64,000 bases of DNA from positions 30,898-94,897 of the forward strand of contig JAKSZP010005613.1 in the NCBI GenBank assembly GCA_022478985.1, written 5' to 3'. Numbering within the stretch: position 1 is the first letter of the stretch; each line of letters opens with the position of its first letter. The DNA comes from Massospora cicadina. Lineage: Eukaryota > Entomophthoromycota > Entomophthoromycetes > Entomophthorales > Entomophthoraceae. The notes under the pieces were generated by a model. That model was given only the letters and a program-made list of their open reading frames with translations. It had not been told where the DNA came from and searched no databases. Positions 21,435 through 32,200 of this stretch are shown piece by piece. The translations under genes and the position numbers were made by a program.

Positions 21435-22540
21435 TACCTTGATTTGAGAAGGAGCCTTGTATAAAAAGGTCAAATCCAAGTGGTTACCCTTTTTGAACCC
21501 AAATTCAAGATTTATGCTGTTATGGAGGGACATGAATAAGTAGGTCATATTAGGTTAAAGAAAACTCAAGAATTGTTGAAAACCCAAAATTATTGGAATA
21601 GCATGACTGAATTCATTTGAGAGACCTGTAACTTGTGTCTCATCTTTAAAAGCCCTGGAGCCACCAACCCTATTTATCAACATCATGTTATTTCCCTGAC
21701 TAAAGCGTTTTAAGTGGTAAGCATTGATGTTGTAGGCCCTTTTCCTCGGGGATTGTATGGCCATCAGTACATTATTATGGCAGTTGACCACTTAACTAAA
21801 TGGGTTAAGGCCATATCCATTGCCACCCCATCTGTTAAAACTACGGCGCTTTTCCTTTACCAGAACATTATCACTCAACATGGATGTCCTAAGGTCCTTA
21901 TGTCAGATAACGTGACTAATTTTACCTCGCAACTTTTACAGAAACTGTCTAAATTATTTAATACTACCTAACGATTTGTCATTCTTTATAATCCATCCAC
22001 AAATGGGGCCATCAGATGAGTCAATGGAACTATAGTCTTAATTTTAAGGAAGATCGCTTCCACTGATCCCTCTTGGTGGAACTTCTATTTGCCAAGTGCC
22101 TTATTTGCATATTAAATAAGCTATCAATGGATCATCAAGATGTCATCTTTCAGATTTCATATATGGGCGAGATCCATCAGTTTCTTCTGGTGTTCAGGCC
22201 ATAATCAAAGAAAGCATACCCAAAAGCTCTGATTTAGTTATGAGAAATCTGGCTGATGAGATTATTCATCTTCAAGCTCAAGCCATGAAATCAATTGAAA
22301 TAACCACTCAAAAGGAGACCCAAAGAAGTAATCAGCATAAACCCGCCTTACCTGAATATCAGATTGGGAATTTTGTTATGTATTCTCACTCTCAGCCTGG
22401 TGGGCGAACTGAGAAGTTAGGATCCAACTGGTCTGGTTCTTATCAAGCTATATTTGAAAAGTATTAGAGCACTCAATTGTCCATGTTGATACTGTTATAG
22501 TGATAAACCAAATTCATCCCAGATTTTTAAGAATTCACCC
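21435..22540 (+). pseudogene. Element C integrase (decayed)
   Basis: Zinc-finger part: His in EGHE and VGH (21520-21550) and CNLC near 21625. The core is open over 21714-21971 with the first Asp in SIDVVGP (21726-21728) and the second in LMSDN (21906-21908). In the third motif, NGAIR-V, the catalytic Glu position reads Arg and the next codon is TGA, so this integrase has lost its catalytic triad. The C-terminal domain (22240-22467) contains YQIGNFVMY and LGSNWSGSYQ. The gene ends just before the polypurine tract, with no chromodomain. Confidence 0.85.
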
Positions 22541-22560
22541 TCCTCCTCAATCGAATCTTG

Positions 22561-22569
22561 AAGGGGAAG
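22561..22569 (+). promoter_or_regulatory. Polypurine tract of element C
   Basis: aaggggaag directly precedes the TG of the 3' LTR. Confidence 0.75.
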
Positions 22570-22910
22570 TGTCAAGATTTTTCCAAATTCTCTCATTTTT
22601 GAAAATTATACTCCATCAATTCCCCCGGCACTTTTGGAAGGAGAGCATAATTTATCTAAATCCATCAAGGTTAATAAGAACGATCAGTCTCATCTCAATT
22701 AAGGGATAAAAAGATTTTATTGCTCAGCAATTAATTAGATCAAATAAACTCCAAACCATTATAAAACCTATAGATATACCATCCTTATGATAATAAAAAT
22801 TAGGTCAAATTTTAACCTGTTTATAATTTATTTTATCGCTTTTTGGAAAATTTACTAAGTAATTTCTAGAGAAAACCTGGTGACTGTAAGTGTAATTTAA
22901 AACTTCCATA
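22570..22910 (+). repeat. Element C 3' LTR
   Basis: Starts TGTCAAGATTTTTCC and ends cttccata. Followed by CTTGG (22911-22915), the right copy of the target duplication. Confidence 0.9.
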
Positions 22911-22915
22911 CTTGG

Positions 22916-23243
22916 CATGAGTTGCCAGTTGATTGTATATAAATTAATAATATAATTATAACTGAAGAGCATCCTCAGCATGAGTTGCCAGTGCTCCAAA
23001 TTAGTCAGCGGAATCATAGTTAAATGATTGGTAATGATACTTTGGCTTTCCGCCAGAAAATCTCACAATAACCCATGAATGGCAATAAGCGAAGAAAAAA
23101 ATACTGCCAAACCTCGATTGATTAACATTTTTATATCACTAAATAATATTGAACTAGAAGATTAGCTGGCAATTACACCTAAATAACTGAAGCCCCTAGT
23201 TCTGATATTATTTGGAGGAATCCATCTGGTTAATTTTGCAACA
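22916..23243 (-). repeat. Element D 3' LTR, second block
   Basis: Continues the LTR broken at 16552 and aligns with 24116-24443 (shared gattgtatataaattaataat, taaataatattgaacta, gattagctggcaattacacc, ggaatccatctgg). Confidence 0.88.
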
Positions 23244-23421
23244 TTTCCCCCACTTAACTAGATATATTCCTCCAGTGTGACCACCCCAATGGTGGGCCAA
23301 CAACACCCCAGCGCCCCCTCAAAAGAGCTACAGGTCTGAACCAGAGCTTCTGCCACCTCCTAACCTGTAATCCAACTACATAAACAATCCCACCAGAAAA
23401 GCCCCCTGTAGTGAGCGTCAA
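23244..23421 (-). other. Internal region of element D (178 bp) with primer site and polypurine tract
   Basis: Primer site TGACGCTCACTACAGGGGG on the minus strand at 23420-23402, two bases different from the consensus. The polypurine tract is at 23255-23244. The middle is GC-rich and has no long frame. It may hold only packaging and priming signals. Confidence 0.75.
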
Positions 23422-24443
23422 TGTCAAAAAATCGCTTTTATGAACAGTGGGCTCCGCTAGCATGCCAGGCCAACCAGTATGGAAACTGGTTGACCCTTAC
23501 TGTTTTGCCTTCATTGGCGTACCAACCCCCTATAAGTCCACGTTACCCACCAACACAGCAGACCAACAACTTCGCCTTAGCCCCAGGGTCCTTGGTGTGC
23601 CCCAGAGAGTCCTGCCCCCATCCTGGGTGACCAAGGCACTCCTGCACTGCCCCACCCTCTGGACCTTTTTCAACCCATTTGGGCATGTTTTGGTGAGTCC
23701 ATCCCCCATCCTGGGTGCCTATGGCACTCCTACGCTGCATCCCACGGGGCTGACGGCCATTCAGCACATCATCTTTGGTGGCCAATTGGCCAGGTTCCCA
23801 CCAGTTCCTCATAGGGATGAGGTATGGGAGCTGGCAGCGTTGGCCACTCCATGCGCGTCACCCTGCACCTACGTTGGGGATCTCCAGTCCCATCTTCTCC
23901 TATTCTAGCAGACTAACTACTATCAACTAAAATAATATGGGTGAAAGATCTTTATTTGGAGGTAAGAATGACTATTTATACTCTAGGCTTTAGCGCCTAT
24001 GAAACCCCTCACTCAAGCCAGAACTCTAATAAATTTTAATCCTTCATGGTAGCAATTTCCTCCCAATCCGCTCATTTAATTAAATGAATATTAAATTAGT
24101 TCAATCTATCATTGGCACAAGTCGCCAATTGATTGTATATAAATTAATAATAAATCTAAGGCTTTTGAGCATCTTGGCATGAATCGCCATTGCTCTGAAT
24201 TAGCTAGCGGAATCATAGTTGAATGATTGGAAAAGATACTTCAGTTTTCCACTGGAAAATCCCACAACGACTCACAAATGGCTTTTAGCAGTGAATGCAG
24301 ATTCTGCTAAACCTAAATTAATTAATAATGGTATAACATTAAATAATATTGAACTAGTCGATTAGCTGGCAATTACACCCGCCAGCCAACACCTCTAATT
24401 CTGATATAAAATAAAAGGAATCCATCTGGCTAATTCTGCAGCA
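23422..24443 (-). repeat. Element D 5' LTR
   Basis: Intact partner of the split repeat. Minus-strand ends are TGCTGCAGAATT (24443) and TTGACA (23422). Frames such as 23543-23812 on the minus strand have a counterpart in the other LTR because the LTRs are copies; no protein is inferred. Confidence 0.88.
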
Positions 24444-26060
24444 GTTTAGTTTCTCCATAATGAGGTCTCCCAAAAACTGGGGCTCACCCAAACCTTACAT
24501 TTCCATGTCGTTGATTTCTACAATGCAGCCTCCTTTTTGTCCACAACAACTTAAAGACCATTATCTATAACTGGAAATTAATTTAAAGAGACCTATGGCC
24601 AAATCAAAGTGTTGGATAGTGGGATCTCTGGCTATCTCAAGGACCATCTTGATCAGAACATCCAACTCCTCAAGGTTTCTTGGAACCAGCGCATCCACCA
24701 ACTTAAAATCTGGTGTGGACCCTGAAACAACGCTATCAGGAGCTGTTCTCTTGCGACTACACCTCCAAGAGTGAAGGTCCTGAAGCGCCTAAGGGCCTGA
24801 GGGCCTCAAACGACATGAGGGACCCAAAGGACTAGAAGGTCCCCGTGGACCTCAAGGACTCCAGGCCCAATGGTACCTACCCCCATTAATCCTGATGACC
24901 CTTAGCAAAAGGATGTGTTAGCGGCCTTGGCTACCTTATGAATTAAAATTTGGAATGTAGCTCAGGAATGCAAGCTCTGATTGGACAGAGTCCCCTTAAA
25001 CCCAAGAGTCTACATTGAGGCATTTTCATATGAAATGGACAACTTTAGCGCCTTTACTAAGCTTACAAATATCCACATCTCTCAGCTCATCCAAACTTGC
25101 TGAGGGTTTGAGACCTACTTGACCTCTCTTGAGAGTCAGCTTTTTTAAGTCGCTGACATCCGGTCCTTAAAAAATCAGGTCACAAATAAAGTTTCCGTTT
25201 CCTCCCACAACTGAAACTTGATGTTATCCAAGAAGTTCTTGTGGGCCTAAGATGACGGTTAGACCAGCAGGCCCCCACAACTATGCAGAGACTGAGATCT
25301 CTGAGCCTGCGCTCATTCCTTGCGTCAACTCTCTCTCCACTCCTCTTGTAACTAACTTTAAGCCTATTTTGAATAAAGGTTCTTCCCTGGCCAGGAAAGC
25401 ATCGCCTCCTTCCTGTACACATACAAGAGTTCCATGAAGGAAACCAACTGTCAGAAAATGAAGCATATCCACTATTGCCTCAACAGCACTGCCTGGGAAT
25501 TCATGACTACCCATTTTTAGAGTGCAACACCTGGGAACAGGTCTTTATGGCCTTAATCCAAGAATTCAGTAGCAATCAAAGCCTGGGTAATCAAAAAAAG
25601 CATTAATGGGTATCCTCCTGAATAAAGGGGAAATTCTCATGAATTTTTTTAGCCTATTTGTCGCCCAAGCGCAACCTTTGATTGCTACCAATCATATTAC
25701 CTTGTACAGCACTATCACCTGTTGTCATCTCCGCATTGGGATCCTACCCAAAGGTTCAAATGCATATTATTGGACAAAAGAAAAGTTTTACCTGCATCCA
25801 AAAAATAAGCATTTAACAAAATCCCTATGTCAACCCTACGCTCCAAGGCTTACCTCTTCTGGTCTCTCCAACCATCCTTGGGTCCATGTGGTCAAGAACC
25901 GGAAGATAACTAAACCTCAATGCACTTACTGCAATGGTTTCAGACATAGCGCCAAGACCTTCTTGAAAAGACTTTACCAAGGAGGCAAGACAGGGGCCAT
26001 CAGCATGAAGGAGAGGCGTTCCAGGCTGAAATACCTACTTTGCCTCAAAAATCTTCCATA
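24444..26060 (+). pseudogene. Element E gag, main part (decayed)
   Basis: Continues from 15849. It contains a collagen-like tract (24776-24864), then a capsid-like region (about 24920-25160: WNVAQECKL, EMDNFSAFTKLTN) that parallels element C (VAKECNL, LSNKMSNLGKWA). Later blocks include SFLYTYKSSMKETNCQKMKHIHYCLN near 25400-25480 across frames and an open frame 25606-26061. The zinc knuckle is at 25921-25962, where CTYC and His survive but the last Cys codon is now TTC (Phe). Several stops and frameshifts. Confidence 0.75.
24776..24864 (+). other. Collagen-like Gly-X-Y tract in element E Gag
   Basis: 24776-24808 reads GPE APK GLR AS, and after a frameshift 24820-24864 reads GPK GLE GPR GPQ GLQ. 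The two Ala positions are one base from Gly. The tract lies upstream of the capsid-like segment, as in element C, but is shorter. Confidence 0.75.
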
Positions 26061-26089
26061 AACTCAAACGATCCTGGAGCTATCATACC

Positions 26090-26641
26090 TGAAGAAAAAG
26101 TTTTGTTACCCATCTATAATAAAAAAATTAATACTTCTTACTCTTCTTTGGATGACTCTACCATGTTTCTTATGCTATCTCCCCGGTTTGGAAGTCTGGT
26201 AACCAATGTCACAGTTAAAGTTAATAAAATTTCGGTCCTTGCCATAGTTTACAGTGGCTCCCTCATGAACGTTACATCGTCCAAGTTGATAATGCACATC
26301 AAGGTTGCTTTGATTTTGCCATACTATATGGAGTAAGGCATGGCTGGCCTGCAATGTACTCTATTAAAGGGGCCTATTCTTCCATACCTATCCAGTTTTG
26401 AAAGCTCGCTATAAATATCCCCACCGTCATGTTAGATAACCTTAGCTATGACCTACTTCTCAGAACTCATTTTCATCAAGACTATTCAGCAGTTTTTCAT
26501 TATGATAATAGCTTTCTATACCTACTTCGGCATCAGGTCCTCCTGATCATTAAAGCCTTCCATGACTCTAAGACAGATTTCAAAACTGAGCCTGCCTACT
26601 TAAGAGTGAGGGCCGAATTAATTGACTCAGATATAACATAA
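26090..26641 (+). pseudogene. Element E aspartic protease (decayed)
   Basis: The frame 26040-26336 contains VTVKVNKISVLAIVYSGSLMNV, the usual context of the active site, but the catalytic Asp is Tyr (YSGS at 26250-26261), so it would be dead even without the stops. The C-terminal signature LDNLSYDLLLRTHFHQDY is at 26432-26485 in another frame. Confidence 0.82.
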
Positions 26642-26875
26642 GGAGCTTTTGAGTCCAATTGCCCCCTGCTGTTGATGGACAAGAAGGCATGCCAATCTAC
26701 TTATATATGGCAATCACTATACCTCCGAAGTCCCAAATTATTGCTGACATCTGGGTCCATGTTAACATCCCCTCTGGATACCTATTGGAAATTTGAGGCC
26801 TAGACAACCCATCCTCCAAGGAGGTACTAACTCTTACCAGGAATTCTAGCTTCATCTTATGCTGGATCTATATCA

Positions 26876-27970
26876 GTGTTATTAACTAACCTTATTGACA
26901 AACCCAAGGTGATAGGCCCATACATAACCACCGCCTATGTCTGCCTCCTCCCAATGGAGGCTGTCAACAATGTATATAGTTTTGTGAGCCTTAGATATTT
27001 TGGGTTGGAAACGCCCCCCATTGGTGGCCCTGGTCAACACCAGTATTGGAAAGGACCTCACTGAAGACCAACAGCGTAAAGCGCAAGAATTATTGGAGGA
27101 ATTTTCAGATCTATTTTTGGCCTTGACCTATGACTTTGGAAGAATCTTGGAGTCCTACATCATGTGGAGACTGGATACGCTCCCCCTTTTTAGTCCCATC
27201 CTTATCAAAAGAGCAAAGTTGAAGAATCCCAGGTGGTGGTGGATCTCAGACAACTACTCGACGCCAGGATGCTAGTGCCTTCATGCAGCCCTTGGGACTC
27301 ACCTCTTATGCTGGTTTGGAAGAAAGATGGCAGCCACCAGGTGGTGATGGACTAATGATGTCTCAACTCCATCACTTTGAAGGACAGTTAACTTTTGCCC
27401 TAGATTGACAATTCCCTCCAACTTCTCGCTAAATTACAGTACTTTTCTGCAATGGACCTTGCCAGCAGATATTGGCGAGTGAAGCTCGCCCCTGAAGATT
27501 GAGCCAAGGTCACACTCATAGCCGATGAGGGACTATTTGAGCCCACAAGGAGGCCTTAAAGCATCTGTAACGTGCCAGACACTTTCCAATGCACCATGGA
27601 CGGGATCCTCGGGAACTTAAGGCTGTCATGTGTCCTCATCTACCTAGACAACATTACTGTTTTTTCACAAATCTTTAATGGACATGTTGGCATCTTAGGA
27701 AAGGTTTCAATCAGCTCCAGAAGGCTTCTATAAAGTTCAAACCCTTTAATTACTCTTTCTTCCAGTCAGAAATGGAGTTTATGAAACACAAAAGAAAAAA
27801 GATGGCATCCAGCCCATACAGGAAAAAGTCAACACCATAGAAAAGGTTTTGCGCCAATTGAGCTTAAGGGATATTCAATTTCTTCCTAGCCATGGTGGGC
27901 ATTATTGTCAGTTTATCCTTCGGTTTGTTAAACCTAGCTGAGCCTCTATTTTACCTCCTGCATAAATATG
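26876..27970 (+). pseudogene. Element E reverse transcriptase (decayed)
   Basis: A linker and N-terminal frame are read at 26876-27275 (LTEDQQRKAQELLEEFSDLF near 27058). Then come VPSCSPWDSPLMLVWKKDGS near 27270-27330, LLAKLQYFSAMDLASRYW near 27425-27475 and MPQGL-type residues near 27545. The catalytic box is YLDN at 27641-27652, with the second Asp changed to Asn. Frameshifts and stops lie between blocks. Confidence 0.85.
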
Positions 27971-28480
27971 TGCCGTTTGAATGGTGGCATGAACAATAAC
28001 AGGCTTTTAATGCGCTTATAGCTTCTCTATGTACTTAACCCATCTTAGTCCACCCACGTTTGACCAACCTTTCTTGTTGTTTAAAGATACAAGTGATGTA
28101 GCTGTTGGGGCTATCTTAGCCCAGCATGACAAAAATCAGGTCTACCATCAAGTGGCCTATTTTGGCAAGACACTGAGTTTGGCCTAATGGAACTACAGCG
28201 TTACTGAGAGAGAGTGCCTGGCTGTTTTGCTAGTCATCAAGCATTTTTGGCCTATCTCTGTGGTATCCACTTTACCATCTTCACCGACCATTTCTTGCTC
28301 CGGTGGCTCCAGAAGATGAAAGACACAGATGGCCATTTAGCCAGAGGGGCCTTATGACTGAGGAGCTATGATTTCATTATTGTTCATCATGCAGGCGCGA
28401 TCCACCAAAACGCCTGATGGCCTCTCCAGAGTGCCAGTGCTAGTAGCTTTGACCCCCAAAGAGGATTAATTGTATTATTT
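27971..28480 (+). pseudogene. Element E RNase H (decayed)
   Basis: Blocks are FKDTSDVAVGAILAQHDKN near 28080-28140, VAYFGKTLSLA and SVTERECLAVLLVIKHFW near 28150-28250, then across frameshifts the HAGAIHQN and GLSRVPVL segments near 28390-28440. The VTEREC core is intact here. Confidence 0.85.
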
Positions 28481-29660
28481 GATTTGTTGATCTGAGCGTT
28501 AAGAGTTGGAAACTTCTGAAGTCCAATCTGAGCTCCAAAGGGTGACCCAAGGCACTCAAATCAAGGAAATGCTGCTCTAAAAGAGGGTCAATAAGAAATG
28601 GCTCAGTTATGTCCGCCCTTCTTCCCAAACTGATGTTATCCTAGAGGGCCATACTACTGTGGGACACGGGGCAGTTAAGAAGATTATGAATGATTGAAAT
28701 CATGATGCTACTGGGACCAAATGGTGGAGACTATCCAGAAGGTTTTGGAGGCGTTTATGACTTGCTAGTCCTAAGCCTGAGGAAATCTTCAATTTCAATA
28801 TTTTTTACCACCCTGACAGGACCCTTCTGCGTCATTAGCTTCAATTTGATAGGCCCTATCCATACTGGATTGCGTGGTCATAAATATATTCTCCTATCTG
28901 TGGACCACCTGACCAAATGGGTTAAGCAATTTCAGTCCCGTTGCTACTGCAAAATTCACGGCTTTCTTTCTTATTAAGTCCATTTTCACCTATCATGGTT
29001 GGCCGCAAATTTTACTTTCATGCAATGGGTTTTAATTCACCTCACAAAAGTCCAAGAATTTACTTCTTTTTTGGCACTAACCAAAGTTTCGCCGCACTTA
29101 CAACCCACCAGCCAATGGGGCGGTGGAACGCACTAATGGTACCCTTGTATCTATTTTACAGAAGATGGCCGCCTTTGACTCTGCCCACTAGATAATTATC
29201 TTCCCACCTCCTTGCTTGCCTACCAGATAAGTTACCACTGAATCATTAGAATATCCCCTTTTGAAGCTCTGTATAGACGTTCTCCCAGTTCCTAAGTAGC
29301 ATACAGCCCTTGCTTAAAACCTCCGCTCCTGAGAACTTCAACTTAACCATGTGGGCCATAGCTGATGAGATTGTTCAGCTTCAAGCCCTAGCCACGCAAG
29401 GCATTGTCACCACCACTGGAAGGGAGACATCCAGATTTAATGTTGGCTGTCCTTCCTTACCCGTTCTTAATTAGGTGACCTCATTTCTCTTTTATCACCA
29501 TTGACCCAGAGGTTGACATAATAAGCTTGACGTTCTTTGGTCTGTACATTATAAGTTATTCACAAGGTGATATCTGAGAACTCCATTGCTTATATCAATT
29601 CGGACAGTGGTGAATCAAGCGCATGGTGATTCCTCCAGCCTTATACCCCCTCTGACAGGA
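28481..29660 (+). pseudogene. Element E integrase (decayed)
   Basis: The zinc-binding start is GHGAVKKIM near 28660-28690. In the core, the first catalytic position is in SFNLIGP near 28840-28860, where Asn replaces Asp, followed by GHKYILLSVDHLTKWV. The NGAVERTNGT-type motif is seen across frames near 29110-29140 (CCAATGGGGCGGTGGAACGC). The C-terminal part reads to about 29640. Several frameshifts. Confidence 0.82.
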
Positions 29661-29673
29661 TCTTGAGGGGGCG
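29661..29673 (+). promoter_or_regulatory. Polypurine tract of element E
   Basis: tcttgagggggcg lies just before the TG of the 3' LTR at 29675. Confidence 0.65.
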
Positions 29674-29674
29674 T

Positions 29675-30146
29675 TGTTGGGATTCAAGATGATGAGCAAG
29701 TCGAAATTTACAATCCCAAATAGAGTCTCAACTGATTAGATCTCAAACCAGTGTGATCAGAACCTTATCCTGAAGGCACTGAAACTTGATTCTTTCAGGA
29801 AGCATCACATATATAAGAATTGATATTATCAATTTCAGGAATCCCATCCCCACTTCCTAAATAATGAGAGGCGCTGCCCACACCGCTGCGGTCATGAAGA
29901 CAATGCAGTACAATGAAGGCGCCATCTAGGCGGTTGATCCAGAAGGCAGTAAAAGATCCTGATCTCGCGGGGCCATGAAGATCCTTGTGGCACCATGTTT
30001 AATGTGCCCCATAAATATCAACGTTTTTAACACAATAAAGTGATATATATTCTCTCCATCTTTCTGTTTTTTGACTTCTCAACTAATTCTAGCTTTGGGC
30101 CCATTTTGGACTTTGGCGACAGTCAAGAGAATGTTGCGCTGAGACA
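29675..30146 (+). repeat. Element E 3' LTR
   Basis: Starts TGTTGGGATTCAAG and ends GAGACA (472 bp). Its last 90 bp match 15307-15401. AATAAAG at 30033-30039 is a possible poly(A) signal. Confidence 0.8.
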
Positions 30147-30159
30147 TTGGTTGAGGAAT

Positions 30160-31300
30160 AAAGTTCTGAACCATTTACAGCTTTGGCCGCAACACTTTTC
30201 TCCTAAGGCGGGACCTGGGGATGATCTGAGATACCAGGCGTGTACTTTATTAAGCACAACATTTGTATCATTGTTCCAGATGGAGTATTCCATTCCTCTC
30301 TTTGTTAAGACAATGGAAGGCCCAGTCCAAATGATTTTTAACTTCTCTAATTATGTTCCCTGCAGGTGATTAAATAAAACCTTATCTCATACGCTGAACT
30401 CTAATAGCCTAGTTCATCTTTTGAATCTCCCGTTGGCTTTGAAGATAGGCACATCAATGTTGCTTAAAGCCTATAATTATATTCTTATAACCTCATCAGC
30501 TAACTCCTGCTGATAGTTTCCAGGCGGCAGGTTCTCCCATTCCGTTGAGATGATTGGTGCTAGGAGGGTCATCAGAGCTGCCTCTTGCCCATACAAGGCT
30601 TTGAGAGGGGGCATCTCAATCATTTGGTGGTGGCTCAATTGGTAAGCCAACATTGATAAGGGCAGTAACTGATTCCATTTAAACTTGTAAACAAGTGCTG
30701 TTTTCTTTAAATCCCACCTAAGGTTACATTTACTCACTTGATTATTCTATTTGAGGATAAGTGTAGGGGGTAGTGCACTGCTGCTGTACCCCACTAGGTC
30801 CATCAGTTTCCTCGCTAAGTCTGAGATGAGATTCTTCCCTTTGTCTGACAGTAAAACTTGAGGGTAATCATGCCTCATGATAACTTGTTTGTATAGGAAT
30901 TGACCAGTGGAGTTTAAGGTGTATGTTTTGACCTCTGAGGCCTCAACCCTACTTAGTGAAGTGGTCAACTCGCTACTGAGATAAAATTTGATCTTCTGGA
31001 GGGAGTTGGTAAGGATCACACCACATCAATTGAGACATTGCTGAAGGGCGTTGTGAGGTTTTAGAAAAAACTCAAATCATTTCTCCAGCGGGTGCAAACT
31101 TGCACAAGTTATGCACATCTCCAAGGCTTGATGCACTTTGATTGACATGCACTCCCAGCAGGACATTTTTTAAGGTATCCCAGAGTTTTTTGAAAACTTT
31201 CATGGCCCACTTGCTTATAGGCATCAATCACTAAGTCCATGTGATTGCTAGGTCAGATATAGGGTACCACTTGTTTTATATCTTTTTTTATGTTTCCATT
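30160..31300 (-). pseudogene. Element G integrase (decayed)
   Basis: The minus strand reads a zinc-binding segment near 31230-31080 (VGHESFQKTLGYL, a CQSKCI-like Cys pair), a core with YLSSELTTSL and HDYPQVLLSDKGKNLISDL (second Asp in SDKG near 30860-30850), then MSKCNLRWDLKKTA and LSMLAYQLSHHQM, ALYGQEAALMTLL (30737-30477). The C-terminal domain, IWTGPSIVLTKRGMEYSIWN with HAWYLR, runs to about 30230. The first catalytic Asp region near 31020 is interrupted. Confidence 0.8.
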
Positions 31301-31960
31301 TAAATGCCGTGTGTCTTTGGAACATCTTCTCAAAACGCTCTTAATCTCCTCTGTTGCTTCCTGATGAGCCTCTTCTGATATCACAATTAAGTCATAAAGG
31401 CAATAGCTATCAGGTGTTTACAAGTGAAACACTGGTAATCTTAACAAGCCATCCAATTTTAGGTGTTTATCTCCTGCTTAATGTATGATTTCAAAATCAT
31501 ATCCGTGGAGAAGTACAGCCACATGGGCAAGGCGTCCATTGGGATCATTCATATGTTCTAACCAGCGGAGTAATACATAATCTGTGACTACTATAAAAGG
31601 TACCCCATACAAATAAGCTCTAATTTGTTTAGCTATGATCAACACCAATCACTCACGTTTGGTGACTATGTATTTCTTTTCTGCTTTAATGAACACTTTT
31701 TTTAATACTTATTTTGTGATCTACCCCATCTTCATCCAATTATGCCAAGATCGCGCCAAGTCCTACATCACTGTCATTGGTATACAGGTAGAATGTTTTG
31801 TTGAAATCTAGATTAGCCAAGATTGGCACTTCTACCAATCATGCCTTTAACTCTGCAAAGGCCTGCTCCTGTTCCAGGCAACACTCAGACTTCATTTCCT
31901 TAGTGAGCAGTTATGTGAGGGGAGCTCCCAAGTCCATGAAATGGGGATGGACTACCAATA
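31301..31960 (-). pseudogene. Element G RNase H (decayed)
   Basis: Minus-strand blocks: LYTNDSDVGLGAILA and DEDGVDHK near 31790-31715, KAEKKYIVTKREWLVLIIAKQI near 31690-31620, LRWLEHMNDPNGRLAHVA near 31570-31520 and GYDFEIIH with GDKHLKLDGLLRL near 31505-31440. One stop lies in ILA-LDED. This is a fairly complete domain on one main frame. Confidence 0.82.
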
Positions 31961-32200
31961 GTATCCCACCAATATGAGGAAGACTTGGATAACCCTCATG
32001 CTCCTTGGTGGCTCCATTGCCACAATGGCATTCACATTCACATCTTAAGGATTAACCTAGCTAGGGCTAATATCATGCTCAATGAACTCTGACTGTCACG
32101 TAAGGAAGGTGCACTTGCTTTGTTTCAACTTCATATTGGACAAGTGCATCTGCTTAAAGACCTCTCAAAGTGTGAGGATTCGCTACTTTCATAAACTAGA
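31961..32200 (-). pseudogene. Element G reverse transcriptase, thumb part
   Basis: Minus-strand EVFKQMHLSNMKLKQSKCTF near 32165-32100, then SEFIEHDISPS, SMRVIQVFL and LGAPLT near 32090-31925 are the end of RT and the connector to RNase H. The matching upstream half ends at about 33630. Confidence 0.78.

Larger units (their letters stand above)
16553..22910 (+). mobile_element. Element C: full-length Ty3/gypsy retrotransposon inserted in D
   Basis: LTRs at 16553-16892 and 22570-22910 align over their whole length. The duplication CTTGG is perfect (16548-16552 and 22911-22915). Inside are the primer site, gag with collagen-like tract and zinc knuckle, protease, RT, RNase H, integrase and polypurine tract. 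All genes carry stops and frameshifts. Gag resembles that of element E in layout. Confidence 0.92.
15850..24443 (-). mobile_element. Element D: mini-LTR retroelement with almost no internal region, split by C
   Basis: Two direct repeats of about 1.03 kb flank only 178 bp (23244-23421). The left repeat is split by C (15850-16552 and 22916-23243); the right one is intact (23422-24443). On the minus strand each repeat starts TGTTGCA/TGCTGCA and ends TGACA. The internal segment begins with the shared primer site (23420-23402) and ends with a polypurine tract (aagtgggggaaa, 23255-23244) directly before the 3' LTR. It has no coding capacity, so it depended on proteins from other elements. Flanks gttgg and gttta match in three of five bases. 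Confidence 0.85.
15307..30146 (+). mobile_element. Element E: Ty3/gypsy retrotransposon split by A and D
   Basis: Visible parts are the end of the 5' LTR (15307-15401), primer site, gag start (15479-15849), then after D the rest of gag, protease, RT, RNase H, integrase and the 3' LTR (29675-30146). The 15307-15401 end aligns with 30056-30146 (shared ttttttgac, aacagtcaa, ctgagaga/ctgagaca). The start of the 5' LTR lies left of the window because A is inserted in it. Past 30146 the sequence continues with the minus-strand integrase tail of element G, so E inserted in G. Confidence 0.8.
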
